Origin: Campylobacteraceae bacterium
GTDB taxonomy: Bacteria > Campylobacterota > Campylobacteria > Campylobacterales > JALSKU01
Reading direction: 5' to 3'
Assembly: GCA_026993075.1 (NCBI GenBank)
Contig: JALWUQ010000001.1
Location: 1-32,376, forward strand
Length of the DNA stretch: 32,376 bases
Positions 18,047-26,595 of this stretch are shown here, piece by piece. The notes under the pieces were generated by a model, which was not told the DNA's origin, made no database searches, and saw only the letters and a program-made list of their open reading frames with translations. Within the stretch, counting starts at the first letter, position 1. Every line of letters starts with the position of its first letter. The position numbers and the translations under genes are program-made.

Positions 18047-18901
18047 ATGCAAAACAAAAAACATCAAACAATTACTGATAAAATGACAAAAACAAGAGCA
18101 AATAAAGTTCAAATATGGGTTAAAAAAGAAACTTTGGAGTATGAAAAAGAGTTGAAAATGCTTCAGGTCGAGCTTTTAAAATTTCAAAACCATGTCAAAG
18201 ATAAGGGACTTAAAATATTAATGATTTTTGAGGGCAGAGATGCTGCTGGAAAAGGTGGAACTATCAAAAGGATAACAGAACATTTAAATCCAAGAGGTGC
18301 TAGAGTAGTAGCACTTGAAAAACCTGATGAAAAAGAAAAAAATCAATGGTATTTTCAAAGGTATGTTGAGCATTTGCCAAGTGCGGGAGAGATAGTGCTG
18401 TTTGATAGAAGTTGGTATAACCGTGCTATGGTGGAGCCTGTTATGGGATTTTGTACTGAGAGGCAACACCATAAATTTTTAAAAGATGCACCAGAGTTTG
18501 AAAAAATGATAGTAGAAGAGGGAATACAGATATTTAAATTTTATTTTTCAGTATCCAAAAGAGAGCAAGCTAGAAGATTTAAAGCGAGAGAGACTGATCC
18601 TTTAAAGCAGTATAAGCTTTCTCCTGTCGATAAAGAATCACAAAAATTATGGGATGAGTATACTCTTGCAAAATTTATGATGCTAAGTGCTACTCATACA
18701 AAAGAAGCACCTTGGACAGTTGTAAAAAGTGATAATAAGAAAAAAGCCAGAATAAATACCATAAAGCATATTTTAAATTATGTTGATTATCCTGATAAGA
18801 TAAGCGATAAACTTATAGAAGTTGACAGAAATATCATAGTTTACGGCAGGGACGAATCTATCAATATGGAGCAAAAATTTAAATTTTTGATAAAATCATA
18901 A
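18047..18901 (+). CDS. ppk2: Polyphosphate kinase 2, second copy
   Basis: A 284-residue paralogue of the preceding kinase, with Walker A GRDAAGKGGT at 63-72, Walker B at Asp120 in LFDRSWYNRAMVE, and lid KARETDPLKQYKLSPVDKES. It differs from the first copy in its N-terminus and in many lid and C-terminal positions, so the duplication is old rather than recent. TAAGGA at 18034-18039 overlaps the stop of the first copy and precedes ATG 18047, so the two are translated from one transcript; an in-frame start at 18017 inside the first gene was rejected. The pair may differ in preferred nucleotide or direction, or act as a hetero-oligomer; that is inference. Confidence 0.92.
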   Translation: MQNKKHQTITDKMTKTRANKVQIWVKKETLEYEKELKMLQVELLKFQNHVKDKGLKILMIFEGRDAAGKGGTIKRITEHLNPRGARVVALEKPDEKEKNQWYFQRYVEHLPSAGEIVLFDRSWYNRAMVEPVMGFCTERQHHKFLKDAPEFEKMIVEEGIQIFKFYFSVSKREQARRFKARETDPLKQYKLSPVDKESQKLWDEYTLAKFMMLSATHTKEAPWTVVKSDNKKKARINTIKHILNYVDYPDKISDKLIEVDRNIIVYGRDESINMEQKFKFLIKS

Positions 18902-18929
18902 CATTAAGTACATATAAGCACTTTTTCAA

Positions 18930-18935
18930 TATAAT
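18930..18935 (+). promoter_or_regulatory. Putative -10 box for prs
   Basis: A consensus TATAAT lies 45 bases before the prs ATG within the 79-base gap after the second ppk2. AAGGA at 18968-18972 is the ribosome site. Confidence 0.5.
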
Positions 18936-18980
18936 TACAGTTCGACATTTAGTCAATTTTTAACTATAAGGACAATCAAA

Positions 18981-19910
18981 ATGCGAGGATATAAAGTCTT
19001 TTCGGGGACCGCTAACGAAGAGTTTGCAAAAAAAGTTGCTAAACATTTAACTCTGCCACTCTCAGATGCTACAATAAAACGATTTAGTGATGGTGAGATA
19101 GGTGTACAAATCAGTGAAAGTGTAAGAGGTAAAGATGTATTTATAGTTCAGCCTACCTGTGCACCAGCAAATGATACTCTTATGGAGATACTTATCATGA
19201 CAGATGCCCTAAAAAGAAGTTCTGCAAACAGTATAACTGCCATAATGCCGTATTTTGGGTATGCAAGGCAAGATAGAAAAGCAGCCCCAAGAGTTCCAAT
19301 TTCGGCAAAATTAGTAGCCAATTTACTTCAAACAGCAGGAATTGACAGAGTTGTAACTATTGATTTGCATGCAGGACAAATCCAAGGTTTTTTTGATATC
19401 CCGGTTGATAACCTTTATGGCAATATCATTTTTTTAGACTATATAAAAAGAAAAAATTTAAAAAATCCAATTATAGCAAGTCCAGATATCGGTGGAGTTG
19501 CAAGAGCGAGAGCATTTGCAAAAAAACTAGGTATTGATATGGTTATCATAGACAAAAGAAGAGAAAAGGCTAATGTTTGCGAAGTTATGAATATCATAGG
19601 AGATGTCGAGGGCAAAGATGTCATTTTGGTGGATGATATGATAGATACTGCCGGAACTATTACCAAAGGTGCATCAGTATTAAAAGAAAGAGGTGCTACA
19701 AGTGTGATGGCTTGCTGTACTCACGCAGTTTTAAGTGGCCCTGCTTATAAGAGAATAAGTTCAAGCAATTTAGACGAGCTTATAGTTTCAGATACAATTC
19801 CTTTAAAATCCAAGAGTGAAAAAATAACTGTCCTTAGCGTTGCCCCACTATTTTCTGAAGTCATAAGAAGGGTTTACCATAACGAAAGTGTAAATGGACT
19901 TTTTGTTTAA
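18981..19910 (+). CDS. prs: Ribose-phosphate pyrophosphokinase
   Basis: Makes PRPP from ribose 5-phosphate and ATP, feeding purine, pyrimidine, histidine and NAD synthesis. The 309-residue product has the full class I signature: [17 protein letters not shown], the PRPP synthetase motif region with [20 protein letters not shown], the catalytic-loop KRREKA segment, and the PRPP-binding loop [10 protein letters not shown]. Length is normal. AAGGA at 18968-18972 precedes the ATG. A short stem (TTGTTT-AATG-AAACAA, 19903-19918) spans its stop codon and shares bases with hairpins in front of lepA. Confidence 0.97.
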   Translation: MRGYKVFSGTANEEFAKKVAKHLTLPLSDATIKRFSDGEIGVQISESVRGKDVFIVQPTCAPANDTLMEILIMTDALKRSSANSITAIMPYFGYARQDRKAAPRVPISAKLVANLLQTAGIDRVVTIDLHAGQIQGFFDIPVDNLYGNIIFLDYIKRKNLKNPIIASPDIGGVARARAFAKKLGIDMVIIDKRREKANVCEVMNIIGDVEGKDVILVDDMIDTAGTITKGASVLKERGATSVMACCTHAVLSGPAYKRISSSNLDELIVSDTIPLKSKSEKITVLSVAPLFSEVIRRVYHNESVNGLFV

Positions 19911-19911
19911 T

Positions 19912-19984
19912 GAAACAATATTTCAAAATAGTGCAAGTTGTGATTGTTTCTCCTGTCAAAGGTGAATCTTCTTTGAAAGGGAGA
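19912..19984 (+). promoter_or_regulatory. Competing hairpins over the lepA ribosome site
   Basis: Stem A pairs GAAACAAT 19912-19919 with ATTGTTTC 19943-19950, a perfect 8-bp match. Stem B pairs TCTCC...TCAAAG 19949-19961 with CTTTGA...GGGAGA 19971-19984 (6 bp, one mismatch and one bulge, then 5 bp, 9-base loop). The lepA Shine-Dalgarno AAAGGGAG (19976-19983) lies wholly in the right arm of stem B. The stems share bases 19949-19950, so forming one weakens the other. This could be a thermosensor-like or attenuation device, or chance structure. Confidence 0.4.
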
Positions 19985-19991
19985 GTATAAA

Positions 19992-21785
19992 GTGCAAAAA
20001 AATATTAGAAACTTTTCGATTATTGCCCATATTGATCATGGCAAAAGTACCTTGGCAGATAGGCTTATAAGTGAGTGTGGTGCTATAAGTGATCGGGAGA
20101 TGAGCTCTCAAGTGATGGATACTATGGATATAGAAAAAGAAAGAGGAATCACTATAAAAGCTCAATCGGTTAGACTAAACTATGAAGAAAACGGAAAAAA
20201 ATATATCATAAATCTTATAGATACTCCAGGTCATGTGGACTTTTCATACGAAGTTAGCAAATCATTAGGTTCTTGCGAAGGAGTGCTTTTGGTAGTGGAT
20301 GCCTCTCAGGGAGTTGAAGCTCAAACTATAGCCAATGTATATGTGGCATTAGAGCATGACTTAGAAATCATACCGGTTATAAATAAGATTGATCTCCCAG
20401 CAGCCGATCCTCAAAAAGTAAAAAATGAAATTGAGCATACTATAGGGCTTGATTGTGAGCATGTACTTGAAGTAAGTGCAAAAAGCGGTATAGGCATAAA
20501 AGAGTTGCTCCATGCAATAATAGAGAAAATACCTCCACCTAAAGGAGATAAAAACAAGCCTTTAAAAGCTCTTATATATGATAGTTGGTTTGATAATTAT
20601 CTAGGTGCTTTGGCTCTTGTTAGAGTTTTTGACGGTGAGCTTAAAAAAGGAAAAGAGATACTTGTGGTGAGCACTAAAAAAAAGCATGAAGTCTTATCTC
20701 TTAAATACCCTCATCCACTAAAGCAAATCAAGACAGATACCATCAAGACAGGTGAGATAGGCATAGTAGTTTTAGGGCTCAAAAATATTGGAGATGTCAA
20801 AGTCGGAGATATGATAACAGATGCAAAAAATCCTACAAAAGATATAATTCAAGGTTTGCAAGAAGCTAAGGCTTTTGTTTTTGCAGGTATTTATCCTATA
20901 GAAACAGATAAATTTGAAGATTTAAGAGATGCGTTAGATAAGCTGAAATTGAATGATTCAAGTATCTCTTATGAGCCTGAAACATCGGCTGCTTTAGGGT
21001 TTGGCTTTAGGATTGGTTTTTTGGGACTTTTGCACATGGAAGTAGTAAAAGAGAGGTTAGAGCGAGAATTTAACATCGATCTCATAGCTACTGCTCCTAC
21101 TGTTGTATACAGAGTTAAAAAAACAGATGGCCAAACTGTTCAAATACAAAATCCAAGCGAACTTCCTCCTGTGAATAAGATAGAAAAAGTTTATGAACCT
21201 TATGTAAAAGCAACCATAGTGACACCAACTGAATTTTTAGGCAATATTATAACTCTTTTAAATAATAAAAGAGGAATCCAGAAAAATATGGATTATATAA
21301 CGACAGACAGAGTTCTTTTAGAGTATTTACTTCCGATGAATGAGATAATTATGGATTTTTATGATAAACTAAAATCAAGTACAAAAGGTTATGCAAGTTT
21401 TGATTATGAACCGGTTGGTTATGAAGAGGGTGATCTTGTAAAACTTGATGTCAGAGTTGCAAATGAAATTGTTGATGCACTCTCCATTATAGTACCCAAA
21501 GATAAGGCTATGAGTAAAGGGCGGGAGCTTGTAAAAGCTATGAAAGAGTTGGTGCCGAGACAACTTTTTGAAGTAGCTATCCAAGCAAGTATAGGCAATA
21601 AAATAATAGCAAGAGAAACAGTTAAATCAATGGGTAAAAATGTAACTGCCAAGTGCTATGGTGGTGATATAACTAGAAAAAGAAAGTTACTTGAAAAACA
21701 AAAAGCAGGTAAAAAAAGAATGAAATCCATAGGTAAAGTCCAACTTCCACAGGAGGCATTTTTAAGTGTATTAAAGATTGATTAA
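19992..21785 (+). CDS. lepA: Elongation factor 4 (LepA)
   Basis: Ribosome-associated GTPase that affects initiation and back-translocation under stress. All G motifs are present near the N-terminus: AHIDHGKST (G1), DTPGHVDF (G3), NKIDLP (G4) and SAKSG (G5); the LepA-specific C-terminal domain ends with [14 protein letters not shown]. The 597-residue length is standard. The start is GTG 19992, eight bases after AAAGGGAG, which can be closed by a hairpin. A lipoprotein gene follows 18 bases after the stop. Confidence 0.97.
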   Translation: MQKNIRNFSIIAHIDHGKSTLADRLISECGAISDREMSSQVMDTMDIEKERGITIKAQSVRLNYEENGKKYIINLIDTPGHVDFSYEVSKSLGSCEGVLLVVDASQGVEAQTIANVYVALEHDLEIIPVINKIDLPAADPQKVKNEIEHTIGLDCEHVLEVSAKSGIGIKELLHAIIEKIPPPKGDKNKPLKALIYDSWFDNYLGALALVRVFDGELKKGKEILVVSTKKKHEVLSLKYPHPLKQIKTDTIKTGEIGIVVLGLKNIGDVKVGDMITDAKNPTKDIIQGLQEAKAFVFAGIYPIETDKFEDLRDALDKLKLNDSSISYEPETSAALGFGFRIGFLGLLHMEVVKERLEREFNIDLIATAPTVVYRVKKTDGQTVQIQNPSELPPVNKIEKVYEPYVKATIVTPTEFLGNIITLLNNKRGIQKNMDYITTDRVLLEYLLPMNEIIMDFYDKLKSSTKGYASFDYEPVGYEEGDLVKLDVRVANEIVDALSIIVPKDKAMSKGRELVKAMKELVPRQLFEVAIQASIGNKIIARETVKSMGKNVTAKCYGGDITRKRKLLEKQKAGKKRMKSIGKVQLPQEAFLSVLKID

Positions 21786-21803
21786 TTGCTCAAGGAGGCA
21801 AAT

Positions 21804-22382
21804 ATGAAAACGATAAGTTTATTGTTTATTTCAGTTATAATGTTTTTTCTAAGTGGGTGTTCATATAAAGGCGGAGTTATATCTGTAAAACCATATACGG
21901 TAAATTTTTTAAGCTTCAACAAACATGCTCAAAGTGTATATTTAAACAAATTTCAAGATGAAAGAATCCATAAAAATATAATTGCAGTCGTTACAGATAA
22001 TAAAGGTGATAATTTAGGCTACAGCACTACCCAAACAAATTTTTCAAAGTGGTATGACAGTGCTATAAAAAAAGCTTTAAAAGCAAATGGCGTTGTCGTA
22101 GTAAATTCCCCCTATAAGGCTTCTTTAAAAATAAGTGGCAAAATAAACAATATTCTTGCAACCTTTAATAAAAGCGACTTAACAAAAGAAAATCTAACAG
22201 GTTTTATATCACTTAAGCTCATTATAAAAAAAGGCAATACAACCATAACCAAAACTATATCCGAACACATCAATAAATACAACGGCATAAGCGTAAGCAG
22301 CCAGGACTTTAAAAAAGAGATAAAAATACTCTTAGATGATAGCGTAAGAATGATAGTAAAAAATATCTTAAATGTGAAATAG
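21804..22382 (+). CDS. Putative lipoprotein, possibly YajG-like
   Basis: A 192-residue protein with a signal peptide and lipobox FLSGC, giving lipidated Cys19. The mature part has a pattern like YajG-family outer-membrane lipoproteins: a D-x-R segment (QDERIHKNIIAVV), GYS...FSKWYDSAIKKALKANG, then beta strands LKISGKINNI and SLKLIIKKGNTTITKT, and a final helix VRMIVKNIL. The match is by pattern rather than strong identity, so function is open. ATG 21804 follows a strong AAGGAGG at 21792-21798; an earlier in-frame TTG at 21786 was rejected. It is probably co-transcribed with lepA. Confidence 0.75.
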   Translation: MKTISLLFISVIMFFLSGCSYKGGVISVKPYTVNFLSFNKHAQSVYLNKFQDERIHKNIIAVVTDNKGDNLGYSTTQTNFSKWYDSAIKKALKANGVVVVNSPYKASLKISGKINNILATFNKSDLTKENLTGFISLKLIIKKGNTTITKTISEHINKYNGISVSSQDFKKEIKILLDDSVRMIVKNILNVK

Positions 22383-22480
22383 TGAAAAACAAAAAGCAAA
22401 TAGGGTTGTTATATATAAATACAGTAACTATGTACGATATGATGAAACAAGAAGCTGAGTCGTCTTTAATGGTTGGGTAG
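22382..22480 (+). CDS. Possible 32-residue small ORF
   Basis: A GTG-initiated frame overlaps the stop of the lipoprotein gene as TAGTG and runs 32 codons to TAG 22478-22480, filling most of the 109-base gap before the comF-like gene. The product begins MKNKKQIGLLYINTVT and has no recognisable domain. There is no clear ribosome site, so translation would depend on termination-reinitiation. It may be a chance frame or a gene remnant. Confidence 0.2.
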   Translation: MKNKKQIGLLYINTVTMYDMMKQEAESSLMVG

Positions 22481-22491
22481 TTTACAAAGTA

Positions 22492-23067
22492 ATGTACTGT
22501 CTTCTTTGTAATTCATATTCTTTTTCTCTTGTTTGTAAAGGCTGTCGTGAAGAGTTTTTAACTCCAAAAATTAGTAAAAGGATTTTACCTGACGGACTTG
22601 AAGTTTATAGTTTTTATAAATATAAGTATATTGAAAAGCTTCTTTTGACCAAGCATAAATTTATAGGATATTTTGTTTATAATATAATGGCCAAAGAGAG
22701 TTTTAAAAAGTTTGCGGATACATTTTCTTTGCAAAACCCCATTTATTCTCTTGGGATTGATGATAATGTAAAGAGCGGTTATTCACATACTGCTATTTTA
22801 AATAAAGCTTTAAAATCCAATGCTATTAAACCTGTATTTGCAAAGCTAAGAGCGACAAATCATGTCAATTATTCTGGCAAAACTCTTTCTTTTAGAGAAG
22901 CAAATCCGAGAAAATTTCAATATTTCTTTAAAGAGGAAATTGAGACGGTTTTAGTTGATGATATTATAACTACAGGAACGACTCTCAAAGAGGCTGATAT
23001 TTTACTTAAAAAATACAAAGTTAATGTACTTTTTGCCCTGACTTTAGCCGATGCAAGAGACAACTAA
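22492..23067 (+). CDS. ComF-family phosphoribosyltransferase-like protein
   Basis: A 191-residue ComF-family protein. It has an N-terminal zinc-ribbon-like pair (CLLC ... CKGC, residues 3-19) and a C-terminal PRPP-binding loop VLVDDIITTGTT. ComF proteins are needed for DNA uptake in naturally competent bacteria and may work with the PriA helicase. The middle region is short for the family. The ATG has only a weak purine-rich site before it. It precedes gyrA, as the PRTase gene cj1028c precedes gyrA in C. jejuni (from memory). Confidence 0.82.
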   Translation: MYCLLCNSYSFSLVCKGCREEFLTPKISKRILPDGLEVYSFYKYKYIEKLLLTKHKFIGYFVYNIMAKESFKKFADTFSLQNPIYSLGIDDNVKSGYSHTAILNKALKSNAIKPVFAKLRATNHVNYSGKTLSFREANPRKFQYFFKEEIETVLVDDIITTGTTLKEADILLKKYKVNVLFALTLADARDN

Positions 23068-23079
23068 GTAAAAATTGGA

Positions 23080-23085
23080 TAAAAT
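23080..23085 (+). promoter_or_regulatory. Putative -10 box for gyrA
   Basis: GGATAAAATA contains TAAAAT 31 bases before the gyrA ATG, matching the GATAAAAT string before leuS. AAAGAGG at 23103-23109 is the ribosome site. Confidence 0.45.
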
Positions 23086-23115
23086 AAATACAGATATTAA
23101 TGAAAGAGGTAAATA

Positions 23116-25602
23116 ATGAGCGATATTTTTGAACAAAATCAAGATATACAAGATATAAATATTGAAGACTCCATAAAAACAAGCTACCTTGACTACTCTA
23201 TGAGTGTTATCATAGGTCGTGCGCTCCCCGATGCCAGAGATGGATTAAAACCGGTTCACAGAAGAATACTGTATGCCATGAGTGAACTTAATCTTAGCTC
23301 TCGTGCTGCTTACAAAAAATCAGCGAGAATTGTCGGTGATGTTATAGGTAAGTATCATCCTCATGGAGATAATGCTGTTTATGATGCACTTGTAAGGATG
23401 GCTCAGCCGTTTTCTATGAGAGTCCCTCTTATAGATGGACAGGGAAACTTTGGCTCTATTGACGGAGATAATGCAGCTGCTATGAGATATACAGAAGCCA
23501 GGATGACACCTCTTAGTGAAGAGTTGCTTAAAGATTTGGATAAAGATACCGTTGATTTTGTACCTAACTATGATGACAGTATGAGTGAGCCTGATGTATT
23601 GCCAAGCAGAGTACCAAATCTTTTGATAAACGGTTCAAGCGGAATTGCAGTTGGAATGGCTACAAATATTCCTCCTCACAGACTTGATGAAGTTGTAGAT
23701 GCTTTATTGTATCTTATAGATAACAAAGAGTGTGAAATATCAGATCTTATGGAGATAGTTAAAGGACCAGACTTTCCAACAGGCGGTATTATTTTTGGCA
23801 AAAGAGGTATCATTGATGCTTATAACACAGGAAGAGGTCGTGTCAAGATAAGAGCAAAAACTCATATAGAAAAAAAAGGACACAAAGATGTCATAGTTGT
23901 AGATGAATTTCCCTATCAGGTAAATAAATCGAGATTTATAGAGCAGGTCGTAGGCTTGGTAAAAGATAAGCAGATAGAGGGAATTTCTGAGATAAGAGAT
24001 GAGAGTGACAGAGATGGCATAAGAGTAGTGATTGAGCTTAAAAGAGATGCTATGAGTGAAATCATACTAAACAATCTTTACAAATCCTCCAGTTTGGAAG
24101 TTACATTTGGTATTATTTTACTTGCGATTGAAAATAAAGAACCGAAAGTTTTCAATCTTCTTGAGTTACTGCAACTATTTTTAAAACACAGAAAAACTGT
24201 TTTGATAAGACGAACCATTTATGAACTTGAAAAGGCTAAAGCAAGAGCTCATATATTGGAAGGCTTAAAAATAGCACTTGATAATATAGACGAGATAATA
24301 ACACTTATCAAAAAAAGTGAAGATGCAAAAACTGCAAAAATAGCTTTGATGGAAAATTTTTCTCTTAGTGAGATCCAAGCCGGAGCGATTTTAGATATGA
24401 AACTCCAAAGGCTTACCGGACTTGAGAGAGAAAAGATAGAAAATGAACTCCAGGCACTTTTAAAAGAGATAGAAAGACTAAGTGCTATACTAAAAAGCGA
24501 AGATTTGCTGAACAAACTCATAAAAGATGAGCTAATGGAAGTAAAAGAAAAATTCAGCTCAAAAAGGCTTACTGAAATTATCGAAGATTATGCTGATATA
24601 GATATAGAAGATTTGATACCAAATGAGCCTATGGTGGTTACTATCACACACAGAGGATATATCAAAAGAGTGGCATTGAAACAATATGAGAAACAAAATA
24701 GAGGTGGAAAAGGCAAAACTGCTTTGACAACTTATGATGATGACTTTATAGAAAGTTTCTTCGTTTCAAGCACTCATGATACTTTAATGTTTATAACAGA
24801 TCGAGGACAACTTTACTGGCTTAAAGTTTATAGGATTCCAGAGGGTAGTCGTACTGCAAAAGGAAAAGCTGTTGTTAACCTTTTAAGTTTACAGCCTGAT
24901 GAAAAAATAATGGAGATTATTCCTACAACAGATTTTGATGAAAATAAATCTATAGCTTTTTTTACTAAAAACGGTCTAACAAAAAGGACAAATTTAAGTG
25001 AATTTAGCAATATAAGAAGTGTTGGAGTCAGAGCTATTACGCTAAATGAAGATGATACTTTGGTAACAGCAAAGATAGTTATGGATAAAGCTAAATATCT
25101 CTTTGTTATAACAAGAAAAGGAATGTGTATAAAATTTAATATTGATGATATAAGAGAGATGGGAAGAGTAGCTAAGGGAGTTACTGGTATTAGATTTAAA
25201 GAAGATACAGATTTTGTTACCGGAGCTACTATTATATATGATGATGAAGAAGAGCTTTTAAGTGTTAGTCAAAAAGGTATAGGCAAAAGAACAACGACTA
25301 CAGAATATAGACTCCAAAAAAGAGGTGGCAAAGGAGTGATTGCTATGAAGTTAACTCCTAAGACGAAAGATTTAGTCGGTGTTGTTATAGTTGATGAAGA
25401 TAAGGATTTGATGTTGCTGACAAGTAAAGGTAAAATGATAAGAGTCGATATGAAGAGTATAAGAAAAGCTGGACGAAATACAAGCGGAGTTAAAGTAGTA
25501 AACATAGAAGGGAAAGATTTTGTTGTAAGTATTGCAAGATGTCCCAAAAAAGAAAGTGAAGTTGAAGTGCTTGATGAAAATGGTTTGCTGAGTTTGGAAT
25601 AA
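23116..25602 (+). CDS. gyrA: DNA gyrase subunit A
   Basis: Cleaving and rejoining subunit of DNA gyrase. Catalytic Tyr125 lies in [11 protein letters not shown], preceded by Arg124. The quinolone region reads [19 protein letters not shown]: the position of E. coli Ser83 is Asn86, as in wild-type H. pylori (Asn87), while the Asp87 equivalent is retained as Asp90. The C-terminal wrapping domain has a GyrA box QNRGGKG plus a second QKRGGKG-like motif. At 828 residues the size is normal. Its last codons (ttg gaa taa) overlap the -24 element of a predicted sigma-54 promoter for the next operon. Confidence 0.98.
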   Translation: MSDIFEQNQDIQDINIEDSIKTSYLDYSMSVIIGRALPDARDGLKPVHRRILYAMSELNLSSRAAYKKSARIVGDVIGKYHPHGDNAVYDALVRMAQPFSMRVPLIDGQGNFGSIDGDNAAAMRYTEARMTPLSEELLKDLDKDTVDFVPNYDDSMSEPDVLPSRVPNLLINGSSGIAVGMATNIPPHRLDEVVDALLYLIDNKECEISDLMEIVKGPDFPTGGIIFGKRGIIDAYNTGRGRVKIRAKTHIEKKGHKDVIVVDEFPYQVNKSRFIEQVVGLVKDKQIEGISEIRDESDRDGIRVVIELKRDAMSEIILNNLYKSSSLEVTFGIILLAIENKEPKVFNLLELLQLFLKHRKTVLIRRTIYELEKAKARAHILEGLKIALDNIDEIITLIKKSEDAKTAKIALMENFSLSEIQAGAILDMKLQRLTGLEREKIENELQALLKEIERLSAILKSEDLLNKLIKDELMEVKEKFSSKRLTEIIEDYADIDIEDLIPNEPMVVTITHRGYIKRVALKQYEKQNRGGKGKTALTTYDDDFIESFFVSSTHDTLMFITDRGQLYWLKVYRIPEGSRTAKGKAVVNLLSLQPDEKIMEIIPTTDFDENKSIAFFTKNGLTKRTNLSEFSNIRSVGVRAITLNEDDTLVTAKIVMDKAKYLFVITRKGMCIKFNIDDIREMGRVAKGVTGIRFKEDTDFVTGATIIYDDEEELLSVSQKGIGKRTTTTEYRLQKRGGKGVIAMKLTPKTKDLVGVVIVDEDKDLMLLTSKGKMIRVDMKSIRKAGRNTSGVKVVNIEGKDFVVSIARCPKKESEVEVLDENGLLSLE

Positions 25603-25610
25603 ATATTGCT
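25594..25610 (+). promoter_or_regulatory. Sigma-54 promoter candidate for flgPQR
   Basis: TTGGAATAAATATTGCT gives GG at 25596-25597 and GC at 25608-25609 with exactly ten bases between, matching the RpoN -24/-12 form TTGGAA-N6-TTGCT. Transcription would start near 25621, 45 bases before flgP. The -24 half sits in the last codons of gyrA. The third gene downstream encodes FlgR, the NtrC-type activator of sigma-54, so the loop could be self-reinforcing. Confidence 0.6.
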
Positions 25611-25665
25611 TAGTTTAAAATAAGTACATAATTTAGTACTTTAAAATTTTGTAAAAGGTGTAAAA

Positions 25666-26187
25666 ATGAAGATGAAAAGTTTGTCACTATATTTTATGGT
25701 TATAATTGGCTTATTGTTTGCAGGATGTACTATCTCTACCAATCCTCAGCCAGCCAAGGTGCCGGTTGTAAAAAAGAAAAAAGTTATTTATGCTAAAAAA
25801 CAGGTAAGCCCTGTTGAAAAAAATATAAATACCAAGAAAAAAGAGTTAGCGTTTTTAAATTCAAATCCTATAAAAGAATTTTCAGTTATTGGTGAAGGCA
25901 TAGCTCCTAGAAATACTATTTCTCCCGCCCAAGCTATAGCACTTGCAAAAAGAGCAGCTGTTGCAGATGCTTATAGACAGCTTGGAGCAAAGCTTTATGG
26001 TGTGAGAGTAAATTCCAAAGAGACTGTAAAAGATGCAGCACTCAATAACTCAAAGATAATTACTCAAGTAAACGGTTTGGTAAAAGATGCTTATATCACG
26101 GAAACTTCATTTAAAAATGGCTTATATAGAGTTAAAATGGAGTTAAAAATAAATAGTAAAACTTGGCGAAGAATTTTTTCTTACTAA
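25666..26187 (+). CDS. flgP: Flagellar lipoprotein FlgP (LPP20 family)
   Basis: Outer-membrane lipoprotein that forms the basal disk of the Campylobacter flagellar motor and is needed for motility. The 173-residue product has a signal peptide and lipobox LFAGC (Cys21), a Lys/Pro-rich linker (25-60), and an LPP20-type domain (about 66-170) with AKRAAVADAYRQLGAKLYGV and VNGLVKDAYITE. Size, family and the order gyrA-flgP-flgQ-flgR match cj1027c-cj1024c as I recall them. AAAAGGTG precedes ATG 25666. The end overlaps the flgQ start by 25 bases. Confidence 0.85.
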   Translation: MKMKSLSLYFMVIIGLLFAGCTISTNPQPAKVPVVKKKKVIYAKKQVSPVEKNINTKKKELAFLNSNPIKEFSVIGEGIAPRNTISPAQAIALAKRAAVADAYRQLGAKLYGVRVNSKETVKDAALNNSKIITQVNGLVKDAYITETSFKNGLYRVKMELKINSKTWRRIFSY

Positions 26188-26564
26188 TATTTTTTGCATT
26201 ATTGCTTCAAGCAGATGCAGAGTTTATATTTTCATATAAACTCTGTGTTGAAAATGCACAAGCGGTAAATGAACAAATATATATCTCACGGGCAATGACT
26301 ATCACAAATACTCAAAAAAAATTTACTTGTAAGATAAATAAAAAACTAAAAAAAAATGAAACAATACTAAAGTACTTAAGAAATAACAAACAATCTCTTT
26401 TAAAATGTTTTCAAAAAAATACTAAATATATTAATTCATTTTATGAGGGAAACTTGAAAAATTCATATTCCCAAATAACTATAAAAATGACTCCTATTAG
26501 ATTTACAGTAAAATTTAATAATGATTTTGCTATTATAGACACCTTTAAAACAAGTGCCAAATAA
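26163..26564 (+). CDS. flgQ: FlgQ-like periplasmic protein
   Basis: A 133-residue protein with a clear N-terminal signal sequence (residues 4-19, cleavage likely after ADA) and a small, basic, beta-rich mature part. In C. jejuni the gene after flgP is flgQ, which is needed for motility and FlgP stability; this assignment rests on position, size and export signal rather than on motifs. The start is TTG 26163, inside the end of flgP, so translation is probably coupled. Two cysteines (in KLCVENA and FTCKI) could form a disulfide, and a third is at LLKCFQ. Confidence 0.6.
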   Translation: MAKNFFLLIFFALLLQADAEFIFSYKLCVENAQAVNEQIYISRAMTITNTQKKFTCKINKKLKKNETILKYLRNNKQSLLKCFQKNTKYINSFYEGNLKNSYSQITIKMTPIRFTVKFNNDFAIIDTFKTSAK

Positions 26565-26595
26565 CAAAATTTTTAAGTAAATGCGGAGAAAAATA

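Noticed and set aside
18917-18927. AGCACTTTTTC as a third, inverted copy of the repeat near 31312
   Set aside because: Only 11 bases match, in AT-rich sequence, and neither the ACTAT..AGTAGAGCT end nor a matching stem is present.
25622-25641. AAGTAC-N8-GTACTT as the gyrA terminator
   Set aside because: The stem is only 6 bp and AT-rich, and the T-rich tract after it is broken; it lies at the predicted start of the flgP transcript instead. Noted only as a possible operator.
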